A DNA stretch of 40,223 nucleotides, taken from the NCBI GenBank assembly GCA_903895255.1, contig CAITTG010000089.1:1-40223 (forward strand). Reading direction: 5' to 3'. The notes below the pieces were generated by a model. It did not search any database, was not told the DNA's origin, and saw nothing but the letters and a program-made list of their open reading frames with translations. This document shows, one piece after another, positions 1 to 8,203 of this stretch. The position numbers and the translations under genes were made by a program. This DNA is from an uncultured Verrucomicrobia subdivision 3 bacterium. Its GTDB lineage: Bacteria; Verrucomicrobiota; Verrucomicrobiia; Limisphaerales; UBA11358. Numbering within the stretch: the stretch's first letter is position 1; every line of letters starts with the position of its first letter.

Positions 1-1
1 A

Positions 2-337
2 AGCCACCCGCAATTGGGTCCGGGTTTGCGGGCAACCGTTGATGAATTTAGCCTGGCTCATGAATTATGCAAACGCGGACCAGGGGTTCGCCGGCCGGTG
101 CCGGTGGCGTAGGACGGTCGCAAATTCGACGAGGGATTTCGTCTGGAATTGCTGGTCGAGGATGCGGTCCTTCGGGAAATCAAATGCGTGGACCAGCATC
201 ATCCTGTCCACCCGAAAGCATTACGTACCCGTCTGGTGCTGGCCCTTAACTTTGGTTTGGAACGCATGAAAGCTGGCAGCACGCGGGTCGTTAAGGGGCG
301 GCCGGTGGAGACGGATGCCCCCGGCCAAGGCACCTAA
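2..337 (+). pseudogene. GxxExxY-family protein remnant, broken by an in-frame stop
   Basis: Reading the frame that begins at base 2 gives a protein resembling the GxxExxY family (PF13366, a small PD-(D/E)XK-like family common in Verrucomicrobia). Visible family signatures are LGPGL near the window edge, ELCKRG, then DGRKFDEGFRLELLVEDAV, EIKCVDQHHPVH, LNFGLERMK and RVVKG. An amber TAG at 110-112 interrupts the frame exactly between the PVPV strand and DGRKFDEG, where the family normally has a tyrosine or similar residue. Relative to the usual family consensus, a few residues also appear to be missing before LNFG. The N-terminus lies beyond the window. I infer an inactivated copy. Suppressed readthrough or a sequencing error at the TAG are alternatives. 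Confidence 0.75.
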
Positions 338-493
338 AATGGCGCGCGCAGAGTCGCAGAGAACGCAGAGTTGATGCCGGACAATACCTTAAAACAGGCT
401 CAAGGTTTAAGGTTCAAGGTTAACGCTTATGAGTCACCGGCCCTCGCGCCGGGAACACATCCCGCGCGGCCAGGGACAGCATCGATGCCTATT
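338..493. other. intergenic spacer with short Cys-Arg-like tandem repeat
   Basis: No gene is seen. Bases 347-372 carry an imperfect tandem of CGCAGAGTCGCAGAGAACG type, related in style to the GAACGCAGAT units found at 36784-36930. No convincing hairpin terminator is visible for the leftward gene that ends at 494. Confidence 0.4.
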
Positions 494-1207
494 TTAGACC
501 CGCACTTGATCAATCTGGCGGGCCAGGGCGAAATCTTTTTCGGTGAGGCCGCCGGCATCGTGAGTGGTGAGGAGCAGGGTCACGCGGTTCCAGCGGATGT
601 CGATGTCCGGATGATGGGCGGCCGCCTCGGCCAGGGTGGCGACTTGATTGACAAAGGCCACGGCGGCGGGGAAATCGGGAAATTGAAACGTGCGGGCGAT
701 GGCGTCCCCCTGTCGGCGCCACTGGGGGACGGCGAGGAAGGCTTCGGCCAGGCGTTCGACCGGGAGCCGGACCGGACTGGGGCGCGGGCCGGTCGGGAAT
801 TCTGCCAGGCGCGGGGGTGGAGCCACCATGGTGAGGGGCGGCGGGACCAGCGGCGGGACCAGCGGCGGGGCCGAGCTGACGGTGCGGAGGAGGCTGATGC
901 TGGTCAGCAGGGACCAGACCCACGCGAGCGCAAAGCAAACGACCCCGGCTTCCCACCAGATGGCCGCGGGAGCCACGGAATCGGTGCCATTCATTTCGGC
1001 GGTCACCACACCGTAGAAGGTTTTAAACATCCAGGTGGTGATCAGCAAAAAACCGGCGACGGAACCGCATAACTGACCGGCCCCGGCGGTCTTGCGCCCA
1101 CCCATAATTGAGCCCAGCCCGGGGGTGGCAAACAGGTTGATGCCGAGATACGTCCAAGCCCGCGTGACCGTCAGGGGCGGCCGGGGTTGGGCGGAGAAAA
1201 GGGCCAT
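494..1207 (-). CDS. membrane-anchored pterin-4a-carbinolamine dehydratase-like protein
   Basis: This protein of 237 residues ends in a domain matching pterin-4a-carbinolamine dehydratase (PCD/DCoH, PF01329): FPDFPAAVAFV, then AHHPDIDIRWNRV and THDAGGLTEKDFALA. The HHP motif supplies the usual catalytic histidines. PCD normally dehydrates 4a-hydroxytetrahydrobiopterin and is a soluble protein of about 100 residues. Here roughly 140 residues precede it, with two or three hydrophobic segments (LINLFATPGLG to ITTWMFKTF, then WWEAGVVCFALAWVWSLLT) and a proline-rich linker. I chose the start at 1207 because it sits 13 bases after the upstream gene; a longer reading frame to 1291 would run through that gene. 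No aromatic amino acid hydroxylase is nearby, so the pterin role is uncertain. Confidence 0.78.
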   Translation of the reverse strand: MALFSAQPRPPLTVTRAWTYLGINLFATPGLGSIMGGRKTAGAGQLCGSVAGFLLITTWMFKTFYGVVTAEMNGTDSVAPAAIWWEAGVVCFALAWVWSLLTSISLLRTVSSAPPLVPPLVPPPLTMVAPPPRLAEFPTGPRPSPVRLPVERLAEAFLAVPQWRRQGDAIARTFQFPDFPAAVAFVNQVATLAEAAAHHPDIDIRWNRVTLLLTTHDAGGLTEKDFALARQIDQVRV

Positions 1208-1220
1208 GGCGCGGGGCGGG

Positions 1221-1901
1221 TTATTTGAACTGGCTTTTAACAGCCGGCCGGCGCAGAACAATGATGGCCCACACGCCGAAGGGCAGGCCAATCAGACAGC
1301 AGGAAGTCACACAGGGAAACAACGCCAGCAAGGCGGCGATCAGGGAAAATTCATAGCTGCGCAAGGCTTTCATCCGCAGCGCGCCCACCAGCACCAGAAT
1401 GGACATGATGAGGGTGAACACATCGTTGGCCAGCAAGATTGCGGGGTTGTAGAGGAGGTGCAGAAAATGATTCACCTGGGGGTCGCTGATAAATTTCTGG
1501 ACCTCGGGATCATTAAACTGCGGCACGGTGGCCAGTTGCTGGTCAATATTCACCGGGAAAAACACGGACTCCACGGCTCCCCACAAGGACAGCACAATAT
1601 TCAGGAGGCCGGTGAGAATCAGGCAAATGGCGGGGTTTTTAACCGCTTCGAGGGCGGCGGCTTCACTGCCAACCGGAGTGCGACCGGGCAGGGCCGTCAG
1701 CGGTGGCGGCGTGGCAGGGCGGGCTTGAAAGGTGGAGGCGAATTCGGGAAAGGCGGACAGGGGACGCCACTCGGTGTCGTTCTCCGAACGGGCAAGGGAA
1801 AAGGCATCCAGACGGCCCTCGGCAATCCATTGCCGCACGTCCTCGCCGGTAACCGGACCGTATTCTTTTTTGTCGCCGCCAATGATGGTATAGTTCGCCA
1901 T
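1221..1901 (-). CDS. GYF_2 domain membrane protein
   Basis: This protein of 226 residues has an N-terminal GYF_2 (DUF4339) module: YTIIGGDKKEYGPVTGEDVRQWIAEGRLD followed by a W at the expected place in TEWRPLSAFPEF. A low-complexity linker follows (about residues 55-75), then roughly four hydrophobic segments: ICLILTGLLNIVLSLWG, FTLIMSILVLVGAL, SLIAALLALFPCVTSCCLIGLPFGVWAII. Proteins of this design are frequent in Verrucomicrobia and Planctomycetes. Their biochemical role is unknown; the GYF_2 module probably binds a peptide on the cytoplasmic side. It is 13 bases upstream of the PCD gene and may be co-transcribed with it. The 141-base gap to the BMC gene suggests a separate unit. Confidence 0.8.
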   Translation of the reverse strand: MANYTIIGGDKKEYGPVTGEDVRQWIAEGRLDAFSLARSENDTEWRPLSAFPEFASTFQARPATPPPLTALPGRTPVGSEAAALEAVKNPAICLILTGLLNIVLSLWGAVESVFFPVNIDQQLATVPQFNDPEVQKFISDPQVNHFLHLLYNPAILLANDVFTLIMSILVLVGALRMKALRSYEFSLIAALLALFPCVTSCCLIGLPFGVWAIIVLRRPAVKSQFK

Positions 1902-2042
1902 AGTCGTTCTGCTTGATGGTGTTCTAGTTCATCGGACCGGGGCGCGCAAGCTCTGCCTGCGGTAAATATCACCGACCAGCCGGGGTCATGGCGGAAGCCA
2001 GCCCGGCGGAGCCGGCGGGGGCACGGAGGAACTGACGGCGGA

Positions 2043-2663
2043 TTACTTCGGCAGCAAAGCGGCCAAATCGTCGTGCGGCCGGGCGATGACATGGGCGGCA
2101 ATCAGCTTGCCCAAGGGGCCAACCGCCTTGGCACCGGCCTCGATGGCAGCGGTCACGGCGGCGACATCGCCTTTGACAATGACGGTGACATAGGCCGCGC
2201 CGATCTTCTCTTTGCCCACGAGGGTGACGTTGGCGGATTTTAACATGGCATCGGTCGCTTCCAGGATGGCGGTAAGCCCCTGGGTTTCGAGGATGCCGAG
2301 GGCTTCAGGTTTTTGGCTCATAATTTTATGGGGGGCGGGCGGAAAATCGCCGGGTAAAAACTGGTCGCGCCCGCCGTACAAGGGGTTTTGGGCGTTGGGG
2401 AAATGGATGAGTCCGGCCAGGCCGTCGTCGGGCTTGGCGAGGCAATGGACAATGGCGGAAGCACCCAGGGCGGCGGAGCGCGCCTCGGCCACGGCCAGCG
2501 CGGACTGGACGGCAGCGATGTCGCCCTCCAGGCGGATTAACAAATTTTCATTGCCCGTGGTCTCAATCCCGAGCAGGCGCACTTGGGCGGCCTTCACCGC
2601 CGCGTCGGCAACGAGAGCGGTGATACTGAAGAACGGAATTTCGGCAAAGCCCAGGGCCATCAT
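2043..2663 (-). CDS. tandem-domain BMC shell protein (two fused BMC domains)
   Basis: This protein of 206 residues carries two copies of the bacterial microcompartment shell fold (PF00936). Domain 1 spans about residues 2-85 ([24 protein letters not shown], then [11 protein letters not shown]). Domain 2 spans about 118-206 and is much closer to the canonical BMC-H consensus ([36 protein letters not shown] pore loop, KGDVAAV, ARPHDDL). A linker of roughly 30 residues joins them. The order of elements looks non-permuted, so PduT is a better comparison than EutL or PduB. Domain 2 begins with its own ATG (residue 115), suggesting a fusion of two BMC-H genes, though I see no ribosome binding site before it. 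It is the last gene of the deoxysugar operon, 5 bases after the aldolase. No BMC-P vertex protein or further shell gene lies in the window. Met1 or Met2 could be the start. Confidence 0.9.
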   Translation of the reverse strand: MMALGFAEIPFFSITALVADAAVKAAQVRLLGIETTGNENLLIRLEGDIAAVQSALAVAEARSAALGASAIVHCLAKPDDGLAGLIHFPNAQNPLYGGRDQFLPGDFPPAPHKIMSQKPEALGILETQGLTAILEATDAMLKSANVTLVGKEKIGAAYVTVIVKGDVAAVTAAIEAGAKAVGPLGKLIAAHVIARPHDDLAALLPK

Positions 2664-2668
2664 GATAG

Positions 2669-3685
2669 TTATTTAGCAGCCAGCATTTGGCCCATGACTT
2701 CGCGCACGAGTCGCTCAATGTCCATTCGGTTGGGCGGCAGGGCGGTGGAAGTTGCCGGGGAACGGCGGCAGGCGCCGGCGGCCTCGGCAAAGCCAGCGTC
2801 GGCCAGGAGGCAGGCGAGGCGGCCGCGCATGGTTTCGATGACCTGGTGCTCGCCGGCGGAAAGCGGAAAGCGCGCATGCCCGGCGTGGAAACCGCGCAAT
2901 TCATAGCCGGCGCGGAAGCCTTCGGGGAAATTGGGCGCGCCCACCATCAGGGCAAATACATCAATGAGCATGAACTGCACGCGTTTGGCCTCAGCCCAAT
3001 TGCCCTGGCGCGCCTCATTATAAATTTTCATCACCACTTCCGGCACCACCCCGGCGCTGGACAGCGTGCCGCCATCCGCGCCCATGAAGAGGGCGGAGCA
3101 GAGCAATTCTTCCCAGCCGATGAGCACGCTGAAATCCGGGCGCTGGCTTTTGATTTCGTGCAGGGTCATCTGAAACCGGCACATGTCCTTGGAGGTGTCC
3201 TTGGTACCGACGATGCGGGGACAATCCAGGGCGAGGCGCTTGAGCACGGGAATGGAAATTTCGTTGGCAAACACCGGGATGTTGTACACCACGATGTCGA
3301 TCGGCGATTTCGCGGCGATTTCGCGAAAGTACTGCTCGATGCTTTCCTGGGTGAGCTTGTAGTAATAGGGTCCGGTGATGGAGACCGCGCGGCACCCGAG
3401 GTCGGCGCAATAACGGCACATTTCCAGGACCAAATCCACATTCGGCTCGGCGGCGCCGGCAAGAATGGGTTTGCCCCCGGCCTCCTCCACGACGATTTTC
3501 AGGACACGCTTGCGTTCCTCGTAGCTGAGGCGGATGAACTCGCCCATGCTGCCATTGGGATAGAAGCCGGTGATCCCCTGCTGCCCGAGCCAGCGGATAA
3601 TGCGGCGCAACTCCTCCTCGGCGATGCGGCCCTGGGCGTCGTACGGGACGATGTTCGGAACAAAGATACCTTCAATTGCAGCCAT
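2669..3685 (-). CDS. DapA/NAL-family aldolase with C-terminal BMC-targeting-like helix
   Basis: This class I pyruvate-type aldolase has 338 residues. It shows the family signature GSMGE (45-49), the catalytic tyrosine in VVYNIP (Tyr134) and the Schiff-base lysine in GTKDTSKD (Lys162). The barrel and helical tail end near residue 300, the usual family length. Residues 305-318 are then a Ser/Pro/Ala/Thr-rich linker, and 321-338 form the amphipathic helix [18 protein letters not shown]. That linker-plus-helix design is how enzymes are recruited into bacterial microcompartments. The next gene encodes a BMC shell protein and the previous one a sugar-acid lactonase. I infer cleavage of a 2-keto-3-deoxy-6-deoxyhexonate (from L-fucose or L-rhamnose) to pyruvate and lactaldehyde inside a shell. 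Substrate is not shown by sequence; dihydrodipicolinate synthase or KDG aldolase are alternatives. Confidence 0.88.
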   Translation of the reverse strand: MAAIEGIFVPNIVPYDAQGRIAEEELRRIIRWLGQQGITGFYPNGSMGEFIRLSYEERKRVLKIVVEEAGGKPILAGAAEPNVDLVLEMCRYCADLGCRAVSITGPYYYKLTQESIEQYFREIAAKSPIDIVVYNIPVFANEISIPVLKRLALDCPRIVGTKDTSKDMCRFQMTLHEIKSQRPDFSVLIGWEELLCSALFMGADGGTLSSAGVVPEVVMKIYNEARQGNWAEAKRVQFMLIDVFALMVGAPNFPEGFRAGYELRGFHAGHARFPLSAGEHQVIETMRGRLACLLADAGFAEAAGACRRSPATSTALPPNRMDIERLVREVMGQMLAAK

Positions 3686-3690
3686 AAAGC

Positions 3691-4524
3691 TTAGACACGG
3701 TATATGCTTTCGGCGTTCTTGTAGAACACTTTTTCGCGCTGCTCCGGGGAGGCGGTGGCGAACAAATCATCGGAGGCGCCGACCCATTGCGCCAGCGAAG
3801 CGGCGAGGGTGCAGACCGGCCAGTCGCCGCCCCACACCAAACGGTCCCAACCGAAGCAGGCGACCACATGGTCCACCCACGGGCGCAAATCCGCCACCGT
3901 CCAATGGGGGTCCGCGTAAGCCACGATACCGCTGATTTTGCAGACGACGTTGGGGAGCGCGGCCAGTTCGGCGAGGTGGGCACGCCAGGGATCGAACGCT
4001 TTGCCTTTGATATCGGGCACACCGCAATGGTCGAGGACAAATTGGACCCCGGGACATTCCCGGGCCAGACGCAGGCCCAGGGGCAATTGGCGGGCGAGCA
4101 GGCAGAGGTCAAAGGTGAGCCCGTGTGGCTCGAGCTGGCGCAGGTTGGCAACAAACAAGTCACTTTGGGAAACCGCATCGGGCACCACATGCAGCACGCG
4201 CCGGATGCCCCGTAATTTGGGCAGTTGCAGGAGGGCGGCGAGGTGTTGGGGGAAATCCGGGCGTTCGGGCCGCGCCCCGGCCACGAGGCCGGCGATCAGG
4301 GGATGGCGGTCCGCGAGCGATTGAATATGCGTGGCCTCGGCGAGGGCGTTGGGCTCATCGACGTCACATTCCATGAAGACGGTTTTCTCAATGCCGGAGG
4401 CGCGCGCCGCGGCCTGATAATCCGCGAGGAGAAAACTGCGGTTCAAGGCCGGGAGGCCGGCGCACCAGGAATAGGGGAATTGTTGGAGGTCCCAGAGATG
4501 CTGATGGGTGTCGATGCGTTTCAT
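3691..4524 (-). CDS. amidohydrolase 2 family lactonase (L-fucono/L-rhamnono-lactonase type)
   Basis: This protein of 277 residues belongs to the COG3618 group of amidohydrolases. The N-terminal metal motif is RIDTHQHLWD (residues 3-12). The later active-site elements are VLDHCGVPD in the middle and WGGDWPV near the C-terminus. The family includes L-fuconolactonase, L-rhamnono-1,4-lactonase and 2-pyrone-4,6-dicarboxylate hydrolase, all opening cyclic esters in the cytoplasm. In this setting opening of a deoxysugar lactone is the natural role and supplies the dehydratase substrate. The start at 4524 overlaps the stop of the permease gene by 4 bases (ATGA); a longer frame to 4647 would lie inside that gene. 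The gene sits 5 bases upstream of the aldolase. Confidence 0.85.
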   Translation of the reverse strand: MKRIDTHQHLWDLQQFPYSWCAGLPALNRSFLLADYQAAARASGIEKTVFMECDVDEPNALAEATHIQSLADRHPLIAGLVAGARPERPDFPQHLAALLQLPKLRGIRRVLHVVPDAVSQSDLFVANLRQLEPHGLTFDLCLLARQLPLGLRLARECPGVQFVLDHCGVPDIKGKAFDPWRAHLAELAALPNVVCKISGIVAYADPHWTVADLRPWVDHVVACFGWDRLVWGGDWPVCTLAASLAQWVGASDDLFATASPEQREKVFYKNAESIYRV

Positions 4525-5591
4525 GGCCGGGGGGTGGCGGCGAGTTCCGCCAGGTGGTTGCCGTACGTGAGCGAAAGCACCGCGCCGACGAGCACCACGA
4601 AGGCCAGGCTGACGGCGGCCTGGGTGCGGGGACGGGCGCCACGCCATTCGCGCAGGGCCACGCCGACGATGATGCTGAACAGGATGAGCATGATCATATG
4701 AATGGCCCAGCTGGTGAACTGGTAAGCGCCCATGCGGACATGCCCGAGATTATAGAAGAAGAACTGGCTGTACCACAAGCAGCCGGTGAGGATGGCCATC
4801 GCCCAGTTCACGGGCAGGCTGGCCTTGACCGAGCCCGCCGGGAGTTCAACAACCTCAGCCAGCGTGCGGTGCCGCCAGTGGAGCCAGAGGCAATAGACCG
4901 CCGTGGAGAGGAAGGCCCCGGTGTTGGCGAAGATGTAGACCACATTGCCCCGAAACACGCCGGCCCCGTGGGCCGTGGCGACATCGGCAATCGGTTCGCC
5001 GGCGGCCAGGGCGAAGCCGTAGACGGCGGACAGCACGCCGGCGAGGAGCGAGAGGAGCAACCCGCGCGTGAGGGAAAATCCGGCCAGGCTGGCGGTGGCA
5101 CTGAGATCGCGCTCCTTCATGCGTCCGGCCGCACCGGTAAAGGCGATGCCGAGCAGGCCGATGGCAATGCCGCCCATCACCCAGCCGGCGCCGGGTTTGC
5201 TCAAGGTGGCGCCCAGCGTGCCGGCGACCAGGGGTGGCAACAGGGTGCCGAGCACGGTCGAAAGGCCGATGGCGATGGCATAAGTCAGGGAAAAGCCGAT
5301 GTGCCGGATGGCCATGCCAAAGGCGGTGCCCCCGATGCCGTAAGCCGTACCCAGCGCAAAAGCGGCGAACATGGCCCCCTGGGGCGCCTCCCGCAACACA
5401 GCGGCGAGGTCCGGAATGGTGAGCCAGGCACCCAGAATGGGCAGGATAAACCAGCAAAACGCCGCCTGCACCAGCCAGTAGCTTTGCCAGGACCAGCCGT
5501 GGACCCGCTTTTGCGGGGTGTAACAAATGGCCGCGGAAAACGCGCCGACCGCGTGAAACGCCGTGCCGAGCAAGGGGTTGGGAGGAATCAT
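4521..5591 (-). CDS. rhaT: RhaT-type sugar:proton symporter
   Basis: This protein of 356 residues has about ten hydrophobic helices and matches the L-rhamnose:H+ symporter RhaT. The N-terminus NPLLGTAFHAVGAFSAAICY and the QKRVHGWSWQSYWLVQA segment resemble the start of RhaT. FGMAIRHIGFSLTYAIAIGL and WYSQFFFYNLGH are further typical segments. RhaT carries L-rhamnose (and L-lyxose) across the inner membrane. Here it lies between the MaoC paralogue (3 bases) and the lactonase (4-base overlap), so it is made with the catabolic enzymes. L-fucose or another 6-deoxyhexose is possible as cargo, since relatives in Verrucomicrobia are not characterised. Confidence 0.85.
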   Translation of the reverse strand: MIPPNPLLGTAFHAVGAFSAAICYTPQKRVHGWSWQSYWLVQAAFCWFILPILGAWLTIPDLAAVLREAPQGAMFAAFALGTAYGIGGTAFGMAIRHIGFSLTYAIAIGLSTVLGTLLPPLVAGTLGATLSKPGAGWVMGGIAIGLLGIAFTGAAGRMKERDLSATASLAGFSLTRGLLLSLLAGVLSAVYGFALAAGEPIADVATAHGAGVFRGNVVYIFANTGAFLSTAVYCLWLHWRHRTLAEVVELPAGSVKASLPVNWAMAILTGCLWYSQFFFYNLGHVRMGAYQFTSWAIHMIMLILFSIIVGVALREWRGARPRTQAAVSLAFVVLVGAVLSLTYGNHLAELAATPRP

Positions 5592-5594
5592 GAG

Positions 5595-6116
5595 CTAGGG
5601 CTTGGCAATCTGGGCGGCAAAGGCCGCCGGGTGGCGATACTTGACGGTTTGCAGATGCTCGCAATAGAGCACCAACTCGCCGGCGTTTTTAAACACTTCA
5701 TAACTGGCGCGATACAATCCCATTTCCGCGTACTTGGGGGTTTTCTCCAAATCGGTTTTGATACTGTACAGGGTGTCCCCGATAAAGACCGGTTTGATGA
5801 AGCGCAGTTTGTCGTAACCGTAGCTGAAAGCATTCACACAATTGGTCGCCACCAACCCCAGTCCCACACTGAAGACCATGGCCCCCGCCACCAGGCGTTT
5901 GCCAAACACGCCCGCGGTTTTCGCAAAAATATCGTCGGCCACATACGGATGCATGTCGAGCACCAGGGCGTTGAACTGCATGGATTCGCCCTCGGAAATG
6001 GTGCGGCGGATGGAGCGGAGTTTTTTACCGATGACGATATCCTCGTAAAACCAGTTTTCCGCATTCCACACGGGAATATCTTGGTGTTTGGCCGGATCGG
6101 GGTTGGGATTCTTCAT
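5595..6116 (-). CDS. MaoC-like hotdog protein lacking the catalytic histidine
   Basis: This single hotdog-fold protein of 173 residues belongs to the MaoC/(R)-hydratase family. It is a clear paralogue of the MaoC gene at 9342-9782: both share the stretch YGYD(K/R)[12 protein letters not shown]. In the other copy the catalytic loop reads DFYPHHMD with Asp37 and His42. Here the aligned loop is DMHPYVAD, keeping Asp54 but with Val59 where the histidine should be. I infer it is not an independent hydratase. It could be a non-catalytic partner, as HadA is to HadB in mycobacteria, or bind a ligand. The start at 6116 falls 4 bases after the mutarotase stop. Longer starts lie within that gene. Confidence 0.8.
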   Translation of the reverse strand: MKNPNPDPAKHQDIPVWNAENWFYEDIVIGKKLRSIRRTISEGESMQFNALVLDMHPYVADDIFAKTAGVFGKRLVAGAMVFSVGLGLVATNCVNAFSYGYDKLRFIKPVFIGDTLYSIKTDLEKTPKYAEMGLYRASYEVFKNAGELVLYCEHLQTVKYRHPAAFAAQIAKP

Positions 6117-6120
6117 AAAA

Positions 6121-6459
6121 TTAATCGAGGTGAAATACTTCCGCCAGCGGGGACCAGACCTCGCCGGGCGCGCGGTCGGGCAGCAATTCCAGGCAGGGCA
6201 CGCATTCAGCCCACCAGCGCTCCGTGACCGGGTCGGCAATCATCAATGCCATGTCGGCCGCGAAATCGTCGCCCACGTATTCAAAATAACTGAACAAATA
6301 AGGCCGTCCATCCGCCAAGGTGCGGAAATAAATGGAATAATTCTGAATCTGGCAGCGTTTGATGACGGCCAGCACTTCCGGCCAAACGGCAGCGTGCAGT
6401 TCCCGATAGCGCGCGACTTTTTCCGGCTTCACGCCGACCACCGCGCCGTAGCGTCTCAT
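6121..6459 (-). CDS. cytoplasmic L-rhamnose/L-fucose mutarotase family protein
   Basis: This protein of 112 residues matches the RhaM/FucM (DUF718) mutarotase family, which interconverts alpha and beta anomers of 6-deoxyhexoses. Family features are [13 protein letters not shown], the QNYSIYFR strand, LFSYFEYVG and the end segment [13 protein letters not shown]. No signal peptide is present, so it acts in the cytoplasm. AAAGGATC seven bases before the ATG is a good ribosome binding site, needed because the gap to the upstream GH29 gene is 31 bases. A second, exported copy lies at 22600-23019. Confidence 0.88.
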   Translation of the reverse strand: MRRYGAVVGVKPEKVARYRELHAAVWPEVLAVIKRCQIQNYSIYFRTLADGRPYLFSYFEYVGDDFAADMALMIADPVTERWWAECVPCLELLPDRAPGEVWSPLAEVFHLD

Positions 6460-6490
6460 GGGCGATCCTTTGCTGGTTGTTCATGGTTCT

Positions 6491-8203
6491 TCATTGGGGC
6501 GGAAACAGTTTGAACTCAAAGATGGTTGGGCCTTCGGTGGCCCGGGTTATATGGAGTCGGAAGCGCTCGGCGGTGACGGGTGGGAAGGCTGCGTCCAGCG
6601 TCGCGCCGAGATTCTCTCCTTGAAAGCAGGACTGCCACTGGCCAGCTTGCCAATATTCGATGGCGAACTGTTTGACACGTTGGAGTTCGGGAAACGCCTG
6701 CGCGATCACGACCCGGCCCACCTTGGCCGGCCTGCCTAAATCCACTTCCAGCCAGGCGTTGGTTGTGCCGTTGTCGGTGGCCCAGCGCGTTTCGTCGTCA
6801 TCATCAAAGGCTTTATCAGCACCATAACTGGCATCTTGGTGGAAAACGTTGGAAGCGGTCGCCCGCTTGCCGGCAGCCAGGGAATGCGATGGCGAAGTGC
6901 GCACATCCAGAGGGTCAACACCGTCGGCCGGCCGGTCCAGTTCCAGCGCAATAATGGTATCTGGTTGCTGGCGCTCGCCGGCCGGCAGGGAAACTTCAAT
7001 GGCTTCATCCGTCTGTTTGAGGGTAACGCGGCCCCCGGTTAGTGCCTGACTGCCGAGGATTTTCGCGGGGATGGCGGGCAAGGTGAGCGTCTCGCCCGGC
7101 CATTGGAGAACATGCAACCAGATGGTGTTGCCGTGGTGGGTTGAAACGCCATAATGGCCGGGTTTGAAGGGGCCGCCGCGAGTGCCATAAATACTTGCGC
7201 CGTACTTGGACAGCCACGCCCCCATTTCCTTGAGGATCGCCACCTGTTCGGGCGCCATGTCGCCGGTCGGTTTTGGGCCGACATCCAGCAGCATATTGCC
7301 GTCGCCGCCCGCACAATGGATCAACAGCTTCAGGCACTCGGCAAATGACTTCACACCGTCATTCGTCCCGCCCCAGGACCAGTGGTCGTGGCGCGAGACC
7401 GTCATGCAGGATTCCCAAGGGCGCTGATCGAACCCGCCAATTTTTTGTTCCGGCGTATGGAAATCAGCCCACGGGCCGATGACACCGGCGTTCCAGCCAC
7501 CCTGGGCCCCAAAGTCGAGCCGCTCATCTATCACGATTTCCGGCTGAAGCCGCCGGACCAGCGCATAGGTGTGGTCCTGATCCCACGGAGCCGAGCGTCC
7601 GTCACAGTCAAACCAGAGAATGTCAATCTTGCCATAGTTGCTGAGGAGTTCCGTCAACTCGGCCTGCATCCGCTTGACGAACCCGGCGTTTTTCGCAGTG
7701 CGGCAATCAGGGTCGCGCCAGTCCATCGGCGAGTAGTACCAGCCGATTTTCATTCCCGCCTCGTGCGCCGCTTTCGCCAGTTCCGCGCAGACGTCGCGTT
7801 TGAACGGCGTATGCATGATGTTATAATCGTCCACCTTTGAATCCCAGAGCAGAAACCCGTCGCAGTGTTTGGCGGTTAGCACCATGTATTTCATCCCGGC
7901 CGCTTTCGCGGTTTGCACCCATTCCCTGGCGTTAAAATTCGTGGGGTCGAAGCGCTCGTAAAGGTGGTCATACACCGCCACCGGCGTCGGCCCGTGGTTC
8001 GGACATTGAGGATTTGAGTTGGCGCGCGACCAACTGATTTCCTGCTCTGTCAAACTCACCGGCCCCCAATGAATGAACATGCCGAATCTCGCGTCGCGCC
8101 AGGCCGCGAGCGACGCCGGACTGGCTTTCTGAGGGGCGGCGCTGGCGGGAGAAGCCAGGCACAGCAGCAATAGTATTAAATGGAGGTGGAGGGTTGGTTT
8201 CAT
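6491..8203 (-). CDS. secreted GH29 alpha-L-fucosidase with C-terminal F5/8 (CBM32-like) domain
   Basis: This protein of 570 residues opens with a signal peptide (about 1-22, cleavage near ASA-AP). The GH29 barrel follows, with RFGMFIHWGPVS (39-50), the AKHCDGF active-site strand (111-117) and the nucleophile aspartate in ILWFDCDG (Asp199). From about residue 440 a discoidin/F5-8 type C domain follows: ATASNVFHQDASYGADKAFD, RWATD, WLEVDLG. GH29 enzymes release terminal alpha-L-fucose with retention. Its start overlaps the CoA-transferase stop by 4 bases (ATGA), so an exported glycosidase is translationally coupled to cytoplasmic CoA chemistry. It has the same architecture as the GH29 at 24904-26595. 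Confidence 0.92.
   Translation of the reverse strand: MKPTLHLHLILLLLCLASPASAAPQKASPASLAAWRDARFGMFIHWGPVSLTEQEISWSRANSNPQCPNHGPTPVAVYDHLYERFDPTNFNAREWVQTAKAAGMKYMVLTAKHCDGFLLWDSKVDDYNIMHTPFKRDVCAELAKAAHEAGMKIGWYYSPMDWRDPDCRTAKNAGFVKRMQAELTELLSNYGKIDILWFDCDGRSAPWDQDHTYALVRRLQPEIVIDERLDFGAQGGWNAGVIGPWADFHTPEQKIGGFDQRPWESCMTVSRHDHWSWGGTNDGVKSFAECLKLLIHCAGGDGNMLLDVGPKPTGDMAPEQVAILKEMGAWLSKYGASIYGTRGGPFKPGHYGVSTHHGNTIWLHVLQWPGETLTLPAIPAKILGSQALTGGRVTLKQTDEAIEVSLPAGERQQPDTIIALELDRPADGVDPLDVRTSPSHSLAAGKRATASNVFHQDASYGADKAFDDDDETRWATDNGTTNAWLEVDLGRPAKVGRVVIAQAFPELQRVKQFAIEYWQAGQWQSCFQGENLGATLDAAFPPVTAERFRLHITRATEGPTIFEFKLFPPQ

Noticed and set aside
371..1072. 233-codon rightward open frame opposite the PCD gene
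   Set aside because: Compositionally biased and matches no family pattern; the PCD domain on the other strand is convincing.
2319..2321. Internal ATG considered as a separate BMC-H gene start
   Set aside because: No ribosome binding site precedes it and the frame is continuous with domain 1; kept only as a remark on the fusion.
4554..6227. Long rightward open frame of 557 codons over the permease, MaoC and mutarotase genes
   Set aside because: It is low in hydrophobic pattern, rich in Gly/His/Arg and Glu, and lies opposite three well-supported genes; an artefact of high GC.
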